Positions 8,194 through 16,620 are shown, counted from the first letter of the stretch. The stretch is DNA of 55,520 bases from an uncultured Hyphomonadaceae bacterium (GCA_938084575.1 CALKFG010000008.1:1-55520), one strand, 5' to 3'. Translations and numbers: made by a program. The notes: generated from the letters alone by a model not told the origin.

Positions 8194-9234
8194 TCACAGC
8201 CGGTTCAGGGCGTCCTGAGCCTGGGTCAGCGACCGGTCGATGCTGTGGCGCAGTGCCGGCAGGTCGACCCCGTCCGTGCTCTTCTTGCCTTCCATATAGC
8301 GGGCATAGACGCCATGCACGATGCAGGCGCTTTTCCAGCGATTGAAGCCAAGATAGTAGTCGAGGTGTGACAGGTCACGCCCGGTGCGCTGGCCATAGCG
8401 CCGGGCAAGATCGTGGCGCGACGGAAATCCCGGCGGCGAGGTCGGGCTGTGCGGCAGCGTGTCCTCCCCGGCGACCTGTTCCGGCCATTGGTTCAGGGCA
8501 TAGGCGAGGTCTGCGAGGGGGTCTCCGAGCGTCGAGATTTCCCAGTCCACGACCGCGGCGACCGTCTGGTCCGGGCCGATCAGGCAATTGTGCAGGCCGT
8601 AATCGCCATGCACGATGCGTGCAGGGCCCTGGTCGGGAAGGTGGGCGAGGAGATAATCGCGCAGCTCATGCGCCCGTGGATCGTCCAGCTGGGCAGGACC
8701 GACGGAGGCGGTCCAGGATCGGTACCAGGTCTTGATCTGGCGGGCGATATAGCCCTCTTTCCGGCCCAGCTCCCCGAGCCCGACCTGGTCGGGGTCGAGC
8801 GCGTGGAGATCGGCCAGAACGTCGATAAAGGAGTGCGCCAGGCCCTGCCGCGTCGGCAGGGGTGCAAGGCGTTCGGTGTCGGCAGAGGTGTAGAGCGGTG
8901 CGCCATCAACATGTCCCATGACATAGAAGTGCGCACCGGTTACCGCCGGATCCGCGCAGAAGGCGATAGGCCGGGCAACCGGGACAGGCGACGCCTCAAG
9001 GGCCTGCAGCAGTGCCCATTCCCGCGCCATGTCGTGTGCCTTGGGCAGCAGCGTGCCAAGCGGCGGACGCCGGATGACGACGGTCTGCCCGGACTGATCG
9101 GTCAGCAGATAGGTGAGATTGGAATGGCCGCCCTCGAGGCGCGTCCAGGTAAAGGGCGGCGTGAGAAAGGCCGCGTGGTCGCTCAGCCAGGCCTGTACGG
9201 CGTCAACAGTGTAACCGGCGATATCTGACATCAT
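8194..9234 (-). CDS. Phosphotransferase family protein (ACAD10/11-type APH kinase)
   Basis: 346 residues with an aminoglycoside-phosphotransferase fold. The N-lobe has EGGHSNLTYLL and the strand lysine-equivalent region VVIRRPPLGTLLPKAHDM. The catalytic loop reads HGDYGLHN and the metal-binding motif DWEISTLGDPLADLAY. This subtype is the kinase domain fused to acyl-CoA dehydrogenase in ACAD10/11 and separate in LvaA, where it phosphorylates the 4-hydroxyl of an acyl-CoA. It is the last gene of a three-gene operon, 12 bp after the enoyl-CoA hydratase gene. ATG 9234 and ATG 9231 are both possible starts. Confidence 0.88.
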   Translation of the reverse strand: MMSDIAGYTVDAVQAWLSDHAAFLTPPFTWTRLEGGHSNLTYLLTDQSGQTVVIRRPPLGTLLPKAHDMAREWALLQALEASPVPVARPIAFCADPAVTGAHFYVMGHVDGAPLYTSADTERLAPLPTRQGLAHSFIDVLADLHALDPDQVGLGELGRKEGYIARQIKTWYRSWTASVGPAQLDDPRAHELRDYLLAHLPDQGPARIVHGDYGLHNCLIGPDQTVAAVVDWEISTLGDPLADLAYALNQWPEQVAGEDTLPHSPTSPPGFPSRHDLARRYGQRTGRDLSHLDYYLGFNRWKSACIVHGVYARYMEGKKSTDGVDLPALRHSIDRSLTQAQDALNRL

Positions 9235-9246
9235 TCTGGTCCCGTT

Positions 9247-10077
9247 CTACCGCCCGTGAAAGACCGGGCTGCGCTTCTCGACAAAGGCTTTTGTGGCATT
9301 GCGGTGATCTTCGGTCTGACCGCAATGAATGTGATGCGTGGCTTCCAAATCCATGCAGTCGCCGAGATCACCGGAGCTGATGGCGCGGTTCAGGTTTTCC
9401 TTCATGTAGCGATAGGCGACGCTCGGACCGCTGGCGATGCGCTGGGCAATCTCATGGGTACGGGTGCCGAGATCCTCCGGAGCACAGACCCAATTGGTCA
9501 GGCCGAGACCAAGGGCGTCATCCGCAGACACCCGGTCGGACAGGTAATACAGCTCCCGTGCCTTGGCGGTACCGACCAGCTGGGTAAGGAAGAAGGTGCC
9601 ACCATAATCCCCGGAAAAGCCGACCCTGGCAAAAGCGGTGGTCAGGAACGCCGTCTGGCTCATGATCCGCATGTCGCAGGCCAGAGCGAGGGCGAGTCCG
9701 GCGCCGGCGGCGGCGCCGGGCAGGGCGGCCAGAGTTGGCTTCGGCAGGCTGTAGAGCCGTCCCGACGTGGCACGCTGGTTGAGGCGCTGGCGGTGAATGG
9801 CGGCATCAATCGTGGTCTCCCCGACGGTGCCGTCGCCGGCGGCCGCCATCCCTTTGACATCGCCCCCGGCACAGAACCCCCGGCCTGCACCGGTCAGGAC
9901 GATGCAGCGAACCGCAGGATTGCGCTCGGCCTCGTCCAGCTGCACAGCCAGCGCGCTGGTCATCTCGCCGGACATCGCATTGCGGGCTTCCGGTCGGTTC
10001 AGGGTGAGGGTCAGTACCCCGTCTTCCAGCTCTGCCAGAAGGTGATCGGTCCCGGTATCGTGCTGTGCCTTTGCCAT
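9247..10077 (-). CDS. Enoyl-CoA hydratase/isomerase family protein
   Basis: 276-residue crotonase-fold enzyme. The oxyanion-hole and CoA-binding segments are visible: NRPEARNAMS near residue 28, GAGRGFCAGGDVKGMA near residue 65, and LPGAAAGAGLALALACD near residue 125. It starts at ATG 10077, with AAGGAG 6 nt upstream. It lies between the acyl-CoA synthetase and the kinase gene with gaps of 19 and 12 bp, so the three are very likely one operon. The expected role is hydration of an enoyl-CoA in beta-oxidation; the substrate is not known. Confidence 0.92.
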   Translation of the reverse strand: MAKAQHDTGTDHLLAELEDGVLTLTLNRPEARNAMSGEMTSALAVQLDEAERNPAVRCIVLTGAGRGFCAGGDVKGMAAAGDGTVGETTIDAAIHRQRLNQRATSGRLYSLPKPTLAALPGAAAGAGLALALACDMRIMSQTAFLTTAFARVGFSGDYGGTFFLTQLVGTAKARELYYLSDRVSADDALGLGLTNWVCAPEDLGTRTHEIAQRIASGPSVAYRYMKENLNRAISSGDLGDCMDLEATHHIHCGQTEDHRNATKAFVEKRSPVFHGR

Positions 10078-10096
10078 CTGTGTCTCCTTGTCTTGT

Positions 10097-11776
10097 TTAG
10101 GTCGCGGTCAGCCGTGCCACAGCCTCGTCGCGCAGCTGGCGTTTCAGGATCTTGCCGGAGGCGGTGCGCGGCAACGGGCCGTCGGCCACGTGAATGTGAC
10201 GCGGCAGCATGAAGGCGGCGAGGCGCGGGCGCAGAAAGGCGGTCAGCGCATCAGGGTCGATGTCGCCCGTGACATAAAGCGTGGCGCCGACTTCCTCGCC
10301 AAGCCGTGTGTCCGGCACGCCGTACACGCTGGCCTCGACGATGTCGGGATGTTCCAGCAGGGCCGCTTCAACCGCGCCGCAGCCAATATTCTCGCCGCCC
10401 CGGATCACCAGGTCCTTGATCCGGTCGACGATAAACAAATAGCCTTCTTCATCGAGGTAAGCGACATCCCCGGTTTTCAGCCAGTCGCCGTCAAACGTGG
10501 CGGCATTCGCATCCGGCCGGTTCCAGTAGCCGCGTATGACCGAGGTGCCCCGCACCTGTAACTCCCCCCGCTGATGGACGCCCAGCGTCCGGCCGGCCTC
10601 ATCCACCACGCGCAGGTCGAGGACGGCGGCCGCCTGTCCGGAGCTTTCAGGCCGGCCGAGATAATCTGATCCGGCAATCCCTGTCCCGATGGCATTGGTC
10701 TCGGTCATGCCCCACCCGGTATTGGGGCGCGCCTGTGAAAAGGCCTCGTCAATGCCGCGGACCTGCTCTGGCGCCCGGGCTGCGCCGCCCCCGCCGACAA
10801 GTTTCAGCGAGCTGAGGTCGAGATTCTGGCGGCGGGCCGCTTCGACAAGGTCGCCGGTGATGGCTGACGGGGCGGTAAATTGCGTGATCTGTTCCTCGGC
10901 GATGAGCCGGGCAGCCTGATCAACCGTCCATTTATACATGCAGACCAGGCGCCGCTGCGACCGGTACGAGGCCAGCATCACCGCATGCGATCCCGCGACA
11001 TGGAAAAGCGGGATGCCGAGCAGCGCCGCCGGCTGCGCGGTGACATCCGGATCGGGAGGGTCAAAAACGCCCGTCATCACTGCGGCCTGGGCGTCCACTT
11101 CCCAGCACAGCAGAGCGCTGATGACATTGCGATGGCTGGATACCGCGCCCTTGGGGTGACCTGTCGATCCCGAGGTGTACAGCATGGTCGCATCATCATC
11201 CGGTCCCAGCGGCACATCCGGCAAGGTGTCGCAGCGTGGCCCGTCCAGAAGCGGCCCCCAGTGATACACACCTTTGCGGGTCGGATCCGCCAGGCGGGCC
11301 CCGATCAGGGCGAGGTCAGGGCGCGGAGAGATGGCATCGAACCGCTGCAGCCGCTCCTCGTCGAGGATCATAACTTTCGGCGCACTGTCGTTCAGAGCAT
11401 AGGCCATTTCGTCCGGTTGCCACAGCGCATTCATGGCCACGGCAATGCCGCCGACAGAGGTGATTGCATTGAACGCGATGACCCATTCGGGATAGTTGCG
11501 CATGGAGATCGCCACCCGGTCACCCGGAACGACGCCGAAATCGCCAACCAGACGATGGGCCAGCTGGCAGGTCAGCTGCCAGACCTCCTCGAAGCTCAGC
11601 CGTTCTTCCTCATAAACGATAAAAGGCAGGTCGCTACGGGCCTCAAGATACAGGTCGCGCAGGGTCGAGGGGGCATGGGTGAAAACCCGGCAGCCCCGGC
11701 CAAACATCTCGCCATCGCGCAATTCATAGGGTTGCCCCGGTGCCGTGATCTGGGCAATTGCCTCTTTCCGCTTCAA
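10097..11776 (-). CDS. AMP-dependent acyl-CoA synthetase (FadD-like)
   Basis: 559-residue ANL-superfamily ligase. The P-loop-like AMP-binding signature is MLYTSGSTGHPKGAVS (about residues 198-213). A later motif, GWGMTE, is followed by the hinge region TGDVAYLDEEGYLFIVDR and the C-terminal lysine segment PRTASGKILKRQL. It activates a carboxylic acid to its CoA thioester with ATP. The start is TTG 11776, with a G-run (GGGGGGACTG) just upstream. It is the first gene of the operon with enoyl-CoA hydratase and kinase, and divergent from the second P450 gene, so the P450 product or its oxidised acid is a plausible substrate (inference). Confidence 0.9.
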   Translation of the reverse strand: MKRKEAIAQITAPGQPYELRDGEMFGRGCRVFTHAPSTLRDLYLEARSDLPFIVYEEERLSFEEVWQLTCQLAHRLVGDFGVVPGDRVAISMRNYPEWVIAFNAITSVGGIAVAMNALWQPDEMAYALNDSAPKVMILDEERLQRFDAISPRPDLALIGARLADPTRKGVYHWGPLLDGPRCDTLPDVPLGPDDDATMLYTSGSTGHPKGAVSSHRNVISALLCWEVDAQAAVMTGVFDPPDPDVTAQPAALLGIPLFHVAGSHAVMLASYRSQRRLVCMYKWTVDQAARLIAEEQITQFTAPSAITGDLVEAARRQNLDLSSLKLVGGGGAARAPEQVRGIDEAFSQARPNTGWGMTETNAIGTGIAGSDYLGRPESSGQAAAVLDLRVVDEAGRTLGVHQRGELQVRGTSVIRGYWNRPDANAATFDGDWLKTGDVAYLDEEGYLFIVDRIKDLVIRGGENIGCGAVEAALLEHPDIVEASVYGVPDTRLGEEVGATLYVTGDIDPDALTAFLRPRLAAFMLPRHIHVADGPLPRTASGKILKRQLRDEAVARLTAT

Positions 11777-12006
11777 GTTCAGTCCCCCCGGTCGCCTGCT
11801 TTATCCTTGTCTTGTTGTCGCAGATGATTGACTGAAAGCAAGCAGAAGACACCGGCGGCAGGCGATTGCAGGCCCGGCCCCCTGCTGCGGGCCTGACCGG
11901 CAGGTCCCCGCACCCGGGCAAAAGGCCGTTTGCCGGCAGGTTCCGGTTCGCCGGGCAGCGGCGGCGGCGTGAACTGCCTCGGGGGCAGATATTGAATGCT
12001 GCGGTT

Positions 12007-12020
12007 AAAGATACATCTTT
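12007..12020. promoter_or_regulatory. Palindrome upstream of the second P450 gene
   Basis: AAAGAT-AC-ATCTTT is a perfect inverted repeat 30 bp before ATG 12050, in the 273-bp gap between the divergent acyl-CoA synthetase and P450 genes (11777-12049). It is a plausible operator. The rest of the gap shows no gene. Confidence 0.35.
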
Positions 12021-12049
12021 GCTAAAGCTGGGCAGAGGGAGCGTCAGGA

Positions 12050-13429
12050 ATGAGTTTGGTAAGCGATAACATTCTCGTTGATACCGGGGCCAAGACCCCG
12101 GTCTATCCCGCCGCCTACCCGATGCTGGAGACGGATTTCGAGCTCTGGAACCCCAATTCCTGGACCCGGGGCCATCCCTATGAGCTGTACAGGGCGATGC
12201 GGGAACAGGCCCCGGTCATGTGGTCGAAAATGGGCCGGACGGCGTCTGGATTCTGGTCCGTCTCGCGCTATGACGACATCAAGGCGGTTGAGCTGCAGCC
12301 GGAGATTTTTTCGTCCCAGCGGGGCGGCATCAATCTGGCGGTACCCGACCGTAAGCACTGGCGGCCGGAAGTCCTTGTCCGGGCCTCCATGGACAATCTG
12401 ATCAGCCTCGACGAGCCGCGGCATATGAAGATGCGGATTCAGCAGAAAGATTTCTTCATCCCGGCCTATGTCGCCAGGCTGCGGGAAAAGGTCAGCCAGA
12501 AGGTCGAGGCGCTGCTCGACGATCTCGAGGCCAGGGGACCCGTGGTTGATTTCGTCAGGCTGTTTTCCAATGAGCTGCCCCTGTACACGCTGTGCGAAAT
12601 GCTGGGCGTGGACGAGCAGGACCGCCACCGGGTGGTGCACTGGATGCATTATCTGGAGATGGCCAGCCAGTTCCTGACCCATCCGATGCGAACCTTTTTC
12701 AGCGAGCCGCTCTTTCCCTTCCGGTTTGGGACTGTGGTCGAAGAGATGTTCGACTATGGCAAGCAGGTCATGGCCGATCGCCGCCTCAATCCGCGTGAGG
12801 ATCTGCTCAGCGTCATCGCCCATTCGCACATTGATGGCGACACGCTCTCGCAGGAATTCCTCGACGGCTCCTGGTTGCTGATCATTTTTGCCGGTAATGA
12901 TACGACCCGGAATTCCCTGTCGGGCACGATCAAGCTGATGACGGAGTTTCCCGACCAGCGGGCCATGGTGCTGGATGACCCGTCACTGATCCCGCGCATG
13001 TCGGAAGAGGCCTTGCGGATGATCTCTCCGGTCAAGCATATGCGGCGCACGGCCCTGCAGGACACGGAGCTGAACGGCCAGCGGATCGCGAAGGATGAGA
13101 AAGTGGTGATGTGGTATGGCGCGGGCAACCGCGACCCGAACGTGTTTCCCAATCCGGATGTTTTTGACCTGACCCGTGACAATGTCAGCAAGCACATCGC
13201 GTTTGGGCATGGTGTTCATAAATGCCTCGGCGCGCGGGTCGCGCAGATGCAGCTTCGGGTGGCCTATGAGCAGATTTTTGACCGCTTTCCGAATATCGAA
13301 TTTACCGGCGATATGAAGATCGCGCCAAATTCCCTTGTCCATGCCATTTCGAGGCTCAAGGTGAATGTCTATGGCCGGGGGAACAGCAGACCGCGCCGGG
13401 TGCAGGTGAAGACACCAAGCGCAGCCTAG
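12050..13429 (+). CDS. Cytochrome P450
   Basis: 459-residue soluble P450. Oxygen-activation motif AGNDTT at residues 281-286, ExxR at E320/R323, heme loop FGHGVHKCLG with the cysteine ligand at C392. The N-terminus is extended relative to the CYP153-like enzyme upstream. After the heme loop it reads RVAYEQIFDRFPNIEF. It shares the AGNDTTRNSLSG-type helix and VMWYxxGNRD segment with the first P450, so both belong to related families, but I cannot assign a CYP number. It is divergent from the acyl-CoA synthetase operon and probably supplies hydroxylated substrate to it. No redox-partner gene is adjacent. Confidence 0.9.
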   Translation: MSLVSDNILVDTGAKTPVYPAAYPMLETDFELWNPNSWTRGHPYELYRAMREQAPVMWSKMGRTASGFWSVSRYDDIKAVELQPEIFSSQRGGINLAVPDRKHWRPEVLVRASMDNLISLDEPRHMKMRIQQKDFFIPAYVARLREKVSQKVEALLDDLEARGPVVDFVRLFSNELPLYTLCEMLGVDEQDRHRVVHWMHYLEMASQFLTHPMRTFFSEPLFPFRFGTVVEEMFDYGKQVMADRRLNPREDLLSVIAHSHIDGDTLSQEFLDGSWLLIIFAGNDTTRNSLSGTIKLMTEFPDQRAMVLDDPSLIPRMSEEALRMISPVKHMRRTALQDTELNGQRIAKDEKVVMWYGAGNRDPNVFPNPDVFDLTRDNVSKHIAFGHGVHKCLGARVAQMQLRVAYEQIFDRFPNIEFTGDMKIAPNSLVHAISRLKVNVYGRGNSRPRRVQVKTPSAA

Positions 13430-13490
13430 GCCTCGGGGCCGGGCCGCCGATCGGACATCTGCCAGAGTCTGGCGGCGGACCGTTGCGCCG

Positions 13491-14792
13491 TCAGTGGGAC
13501 TCTGGCGCACTGCGCCCGGGGGGCGGTGCGCAGTTTCCCGGGATCGCCGCACCGGAAAAGGCCCGGGCGATGAAGGGGCTGGACTCCGCCTGCGACCGGT
13601 TGAGCGTGCTGAGATGATCATAGCCGTCGTAAATATGGCGCTCGACCCGTGTCCCTGCGGCGCAGGCCTGCCGCACCAGCTCGGCCTGCATGCGCAGCGG
13701 TGTGTCCCGATCGCCTGATCCCATCCCGACAAAAACCGGGACGTTCAGGCTGAGAGTCGGAAACTGCATCTGTTCGAAGGCGGTTTCGAGCGGCCCGGAC
13801 GGAGATTGGCGAAAACTGGCCTCATAGGTCAGGCCGGCCTCCTCGATCCGGGCGCGCATGTCCCGGTTGCAGATACTGGCAACGCCGCGCGCAAGGGGCA
13901 GTGCCTCGGCGGACACATAGTCCTCAAGCCGGAACTCGGGATCGATCAGCGCCAGCAAAGAGAGAGCCAGGAAATTATACCCCAGCATCGGATCAACCCG
14001 GTCCCGCGGCCTTGCTTCCTGCACGGCGATCAGCGCCTGCGGGGTAAAGAACGGGACCCCGGTTGCCACGACGCCCCGAAGGTCAAGGTCAGGGGCGTAT
14101 GTCCTGGCATAGGCAGCTGTGGCAATCGCGGCCCCGGCGCCCTGGGACTGTCCGGCCAGGATGACGGCCTGGCTGACTGGAAACGCCGCGGCCTGGACGG
14201 CCCGGATCAGATCCAGATTGCTGTAGGCAGCGGGACGGGTCGCCAGATAGGGGTGGGTGCCGGGGGTTCCGAGCCCCTGATAATCCGACGCCGCTATGGC
14301 ATAGCCCTGTGCCAGCCATTCGGTGAGGTGGGTGACATGAAACGGAACATATCCTGTCCAGCTGGGCGCGCAGATATCGGCAATACCGACGGTTCCATGT
14401 GACCAGACCAGAAGGGGCCAGCCGCTTTCCGGCGGCGCGCCCGAGGGCAGGTGCAATGTTCCTGACACGGTCAGGCCGGTTTTGCCGTCAAGACCATTGG
14501 TGGAGGTGTAGAGCAGGCGCAGACTTCGGGACGCTCCCGGCAGGGCCTGATGGGGTGACAGGGCCTCCTGGCGCAACAACAGACCGGGGGTTTGAGGGGA
14601 CACACCGTCATACCGGTAGAAGGCCGAGACGCCGCCGTCGCCGAGCGTGTGCCGGTCATCGACAGAGGCGTGCGGCGTGAGAGGGTCCGCATGGCGTTCC
14701 CCGGTGCCGCAGGCGGCAAGTCCGACGGCGGCGACGCTGGCCAGTATCCGGCGCGTCAGCATCCACACGGCCGGGCTTGAACAGCGCGCCAT
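13491..14792 (-). CDS. Secretory-lipase-like alpha/beta hydrolase, predicted lipoprotein
   Basis: 433 residues from ATG 14792, chosen because AAGGGGTGGG lies about 6 nt upstream; ATG 14762 is an alternative without an RBS. The signal peptide ends in the lipobox LAAC (LASVAAVGLAAC), so the protein is likely lipid-anchored in the envelope. The fold is alpha/beta hydrolase of the secretory lipase type: LLVWSHGTVG, then SDYQGLGTPGTHPYL, and the nucleophile elbow GQSQG. Members hydrolyse ester bonds of lipids or related substrates. It is convergent with the second P450 gene, 61 bp away. Confidence 0.8.
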   Translation of the reverse strand: MARCSSPAVWMLTRRILASVAAVGLAACGTGERHADPLTPHASVDDRHTLGDGGVSAFYRYDGVSPQTPGLLLRQEALSPHQALPGASRSLRLLYTSTNGLDGKTGLTVSGTLHLPSGAPPESGWPLLVWSHGTVGIADICAPSWTGYVPFHVTHLTEWLAQGYAIAASDYQGLGTPGTHPYLATRPAAYSNLDLIRAVQAAAFPVSQAVILAGQSQGAGAAIATAAYARTYAPDLDLRGVVATGVPFFTPQALIAVQEARPRDRVDPMLGYNFLALSLLALIDPEFRLEDYVSAEALPLARGVASICNRDMRARIEEAGLTYEASFRQSPSGPLETAFEQMQFPTLSLNVPVFVGMGSGDRDTPLRMQAELVRQACAAGTRVERHIYDGYDHLSTLNRSQAESSPFIARAFSGAAIPGNCAPPPGRSAPESH

Positions 14793-15293
14793 GGTTGACC
14801 CACCCCTTGCCGATGGGGCGCGATACATGTCCTGCCCGCCGCCGGGGCCATAGGCGGGGCCCCTGCCAGTGCCTTCGGGTGTCGCCTGTTCCGGCTCAGA
14901 AAACACACCGTGATCGCGGCACCCATGGCCGCGGACCCCTTCCGTACACCTGTCAGGTCAGTCATGCTGCCCCCTTTGTGCCAAGGCCGCGGTGGTGGCC
15001 ACATCTGCGCCGGCCGAGCTTGCAGCAGATCGATCTGTCTGCCAAGTGTGGAGGTCTGGACCAGCCGGGTCCGCCGGCCGCGTTGGCACGCCGGTCCCGG
15101 GTGCGGCGGGTGCAGGCGAGCGGGACCCCGATGGTCGGCGCTGGCATCTTGGCCAGACGGCCGGGTCTTCATCGGGGCCCCGGCTGTGCTGGGGGCTGCC
15201 TGCAGGGCGCGCCCAGCCGGATCGTGATGTCATAAGCGGGGCAGAGGGGCAAAACCTTTCGCCGGTCTGGCGAAGATGCGTCGGTCGGAAGAT
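14793..15293. other. Intergenic region without a supported gene
   Basis: This GC-rich stretch has open frames on both strands, but none has a plausible start, RBS or protein-like composition. It leads into the small-RNA-like element at 15294-15406. Confidence 0.5.
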
Positions 15294-15380
15294 GGAAAAA
15301 GAGCAGGCGGCGCTCTGGAGCACATGAAGTGGGTGTGGGAGAGTGGGAGAGGAGCTCAGTCTGTGTCGCGTCCGCCTGCA
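15294..15380 (-). ncRNA. Predicted small RNA, copy 1 of a two-copy stem-loop family
   Basis: Read on the minus strand, the 5' arm GCAGGCGG (15379-15372), a bulged A and CGC (15370-15368) pair with GCG (15313-15311) and CCGCCTGC (15310-15303). The T-run TCTTTTT (15302-15296) follows, so the RNA would end like an intrinsic terminator after about 85 nt. The loop is pyrimidine-rich (CTCCTCTCCCACTCTCCCAC), complementary to Shine-Dalgarno-like purine runs. A second copy at 30722-30802 keeps the stem with a compensatory change in its third-last pair (C-G here, U-A there). A sigma-54-like promoter motif starts 11 bp upstream. It lies in the gap divergent from the gene at 15552. Confidence 0.6.
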
Positions 15381-15390
15381 CCCGGAACTA

Positions 15391-15406
15391 TTCAAGTTCC
15401 GTGCCA
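15391..15406 (-). promoter_or_regulatory. Sigma-54-like -24/-12 promoter motif of RNA copy 1
   Basis: On the minus strand the sequence reads TTGGCACG-GAAC-TTGAA, against the sigma-54 consensus YTGGCACGrNNNTTGCW. Only the C of the -12 GC is changed to A. The predicted start falls at about 15380, exactly where the stem begins. The same motif at the same distance precedes copy 2. Confidence 0.5.
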
Positions 15407-15551
15407 AAGAGTGCGGCTTGTGACCATAAATATGTCGGGCGGAGCCGGAAATAGCTTGTCTGAGGGCATGAGATAGGTCAAGGCCGCGCCCAGCGGGCGT
15501 TTGGCCATTGCTCGGAGGCCTGAGAGAACGGCTCATAAGGGGAATATTTAC

Positions 15552-16034
15552 ATGATCCAAAAGCTGACCACGTCGCTGGCGCTTGCAGGCCTCGGACTGA
15601 TGACGATTTTTACCGCCCAGGCGGATCAGACCATTGAGATTGTTCAGGACCGGCCTGACATTGTGCATGTTGATATTGGCGCCGATGGCGGGCCACATGG
15701 TGACCTGCTTGCCTTTGAAGCACCCTTCCAGACATCTGAAGGGGAGGCCGGGATAATCAGCGGTATGGTTATGACGGTCGACCTCGATGTCGGTACTGGC
15801 GGAGTCTACCATGACCGGGTTGCGAATATCGTGCTGGATTTTGGCGCGGATGATACGCTGGTGGTCGGTGGACAGTCTCGCTATGGCGCGCAGGAGGCGG
15901 AACTCAGCGCTGACGTGCCGCAGCTGCGTGCGATTGTCGGCGGCACGGGTCGGTTTATCGGTGCCCGCGGGCAAATCCTGACCACCCGCAAGGATCAGGG
16001 CCACTATCAGCACGTGATTACCCTGCTCGACTAA
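15552..16034 (+). CDS. Secreted protein with dirigent/allene-oxide-cyclase-like barrel signature
   Basis: 160 residues from ATG 15552 (AAGGGGA about 9 nt upstream). It opens with a Sec signal peptide ending near AQA (residue 24). The mature part is beta-rich, and its C-terminal segment IVGGTGRFIGARGQILTT resembles the GGTGxFxGARG turn of allene-oxide-cyclase and dirigent-like barrels, which bind small hydrophobic molecules. The fold assignment is by motif only. The minus-strand gene at 16630-17172 carries the same type of segment, so the two may be distant paralogues. The sigma-54-like element of RNA copy 1 lies 150 bp upstream on the other strand. Confidence 0.65.
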   Translation: MIQKLTTSLALAGLGLMTIFTAQADQTIEIVQDRPDIVHVDIGADGGPHGDLLAFEAPFQTSEGEAGIISGMVMTVDLDVGTGGVYHDRVANIVLDFGADDTLVVGGQSRYGAQEAELSADVPQLRAIVGGTGRFIGARGQILTTRKDQGHYQHVITLLD

Positions 16035-16069
16035 GCGCGGCGGCCCGGTCTGGTCCGGGGCCCGGTGGT

Positions 16070-16546
16070 TCATTCGGCGATACAGGACCCGGCGAAAAGC
16101 GCGCTGCTGTCGGCCATCGCATCCGGTGCGTCATCGACAAAGGCATAGCCGCCCAGACTGCCGCGATAGAATTCGAACCGGCCTGTCTCAGGCGAGAACA
16201 CAAGCTGCCATGGCATACGGCCTGGTCCGGGCTCAAAGCGCAGGCCGCAAATCACCAGGCCGGGCCAGATTTCCCCGGTGACCGGGCCGCAGGTCAGTTC
16301 ATGGGCCGACACGGCATCACGATAGGCCAGCTGTGACGGTGTTTCCGCGCCGTCTGCGGTCCAGTCGCCCTGCAGGGTGAAGGTAATGTTGCTGAACCCG
16401 GTCGAGACCCATTGCTGTTGCCCGACATCTTTGCGGTGGCCTGCGGCCAGGTCAGAGCGACAGGAAAACCGCGTCTCCTGGCCTCGGGCTGCCGGACCGG
16501 CCAAGATCAGGATCAGGATCAGGGCAGCTGACAGGGGGCGGGGCAT
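16070..16546 (-). CDS. Hypothetical secreted protein
   Basis: 158 residues from ATG 16546, with a strong AAGGAGG RBS. The signal peptide core LILILILAG is encoded by a three-fold hexamer repeat (GATCAG on the plus strand, about 16505-16523). The mature protein has four cysteines (FSCRSD, LTCGPV, VICGLRF, AGSCIAE), which would allow two disulfides in the periplasm or outside. I recognise no family. It ends 36 bp from the convergent barrel protein gene and follows the gene at 16630-17172 on the same strand, after an intervening hairpin. Confidence 0.65.
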   Translation of the reverse strand: MPRPLSAALILILILAGPAARGQETRFSCRSDLAAGHRKDVGQQQWVSTGFSNITFTLQGDWTADGAETPSQLAYRDAVSAHELTCGPVTGEIWPGLVICGLRFEPGPGRMPWQLVFSPETGRFEFYRGSLGGYAFVDDAPDAMADSSALFAGSCIAE

Positions 16547-16588
16547 GGTGGTCCTCCTTGATGCCTGACGCTGGCTGTGTCCCCGGAT

Positions 16589-16620
16589 CAGGGCCTGACC
16601 ATGTGTCCGGTCAGGCCCTG
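16589..16620 (-). terminator. Perfect 12-bp hairpin after the barrel protein gene
   Basis: CAGGGCCTGACC (16589-16600) pairs with GGTCAGGCCCTG (16609-16620). It lies 10 bp after the stop of the minus-strand gene at 16630-17172 and before the next start. No T-run follows, so it may attenuate or stabilise RNA ends rather than terminate fully. Confidence 0.45.

Noticed and set aside
14777-15235. Overlapping open frames on both strands
   Set aside because: No start signal, no family, Pro/Arg/Gly-rich composition caused by high GC.
15294-15410. Plus-strand RNA or coding frame over the element
   Set aside because: The T-run and the promoter-like motif are both placed correctly only for the minus strand, and no protein frame is shared by the two copies.
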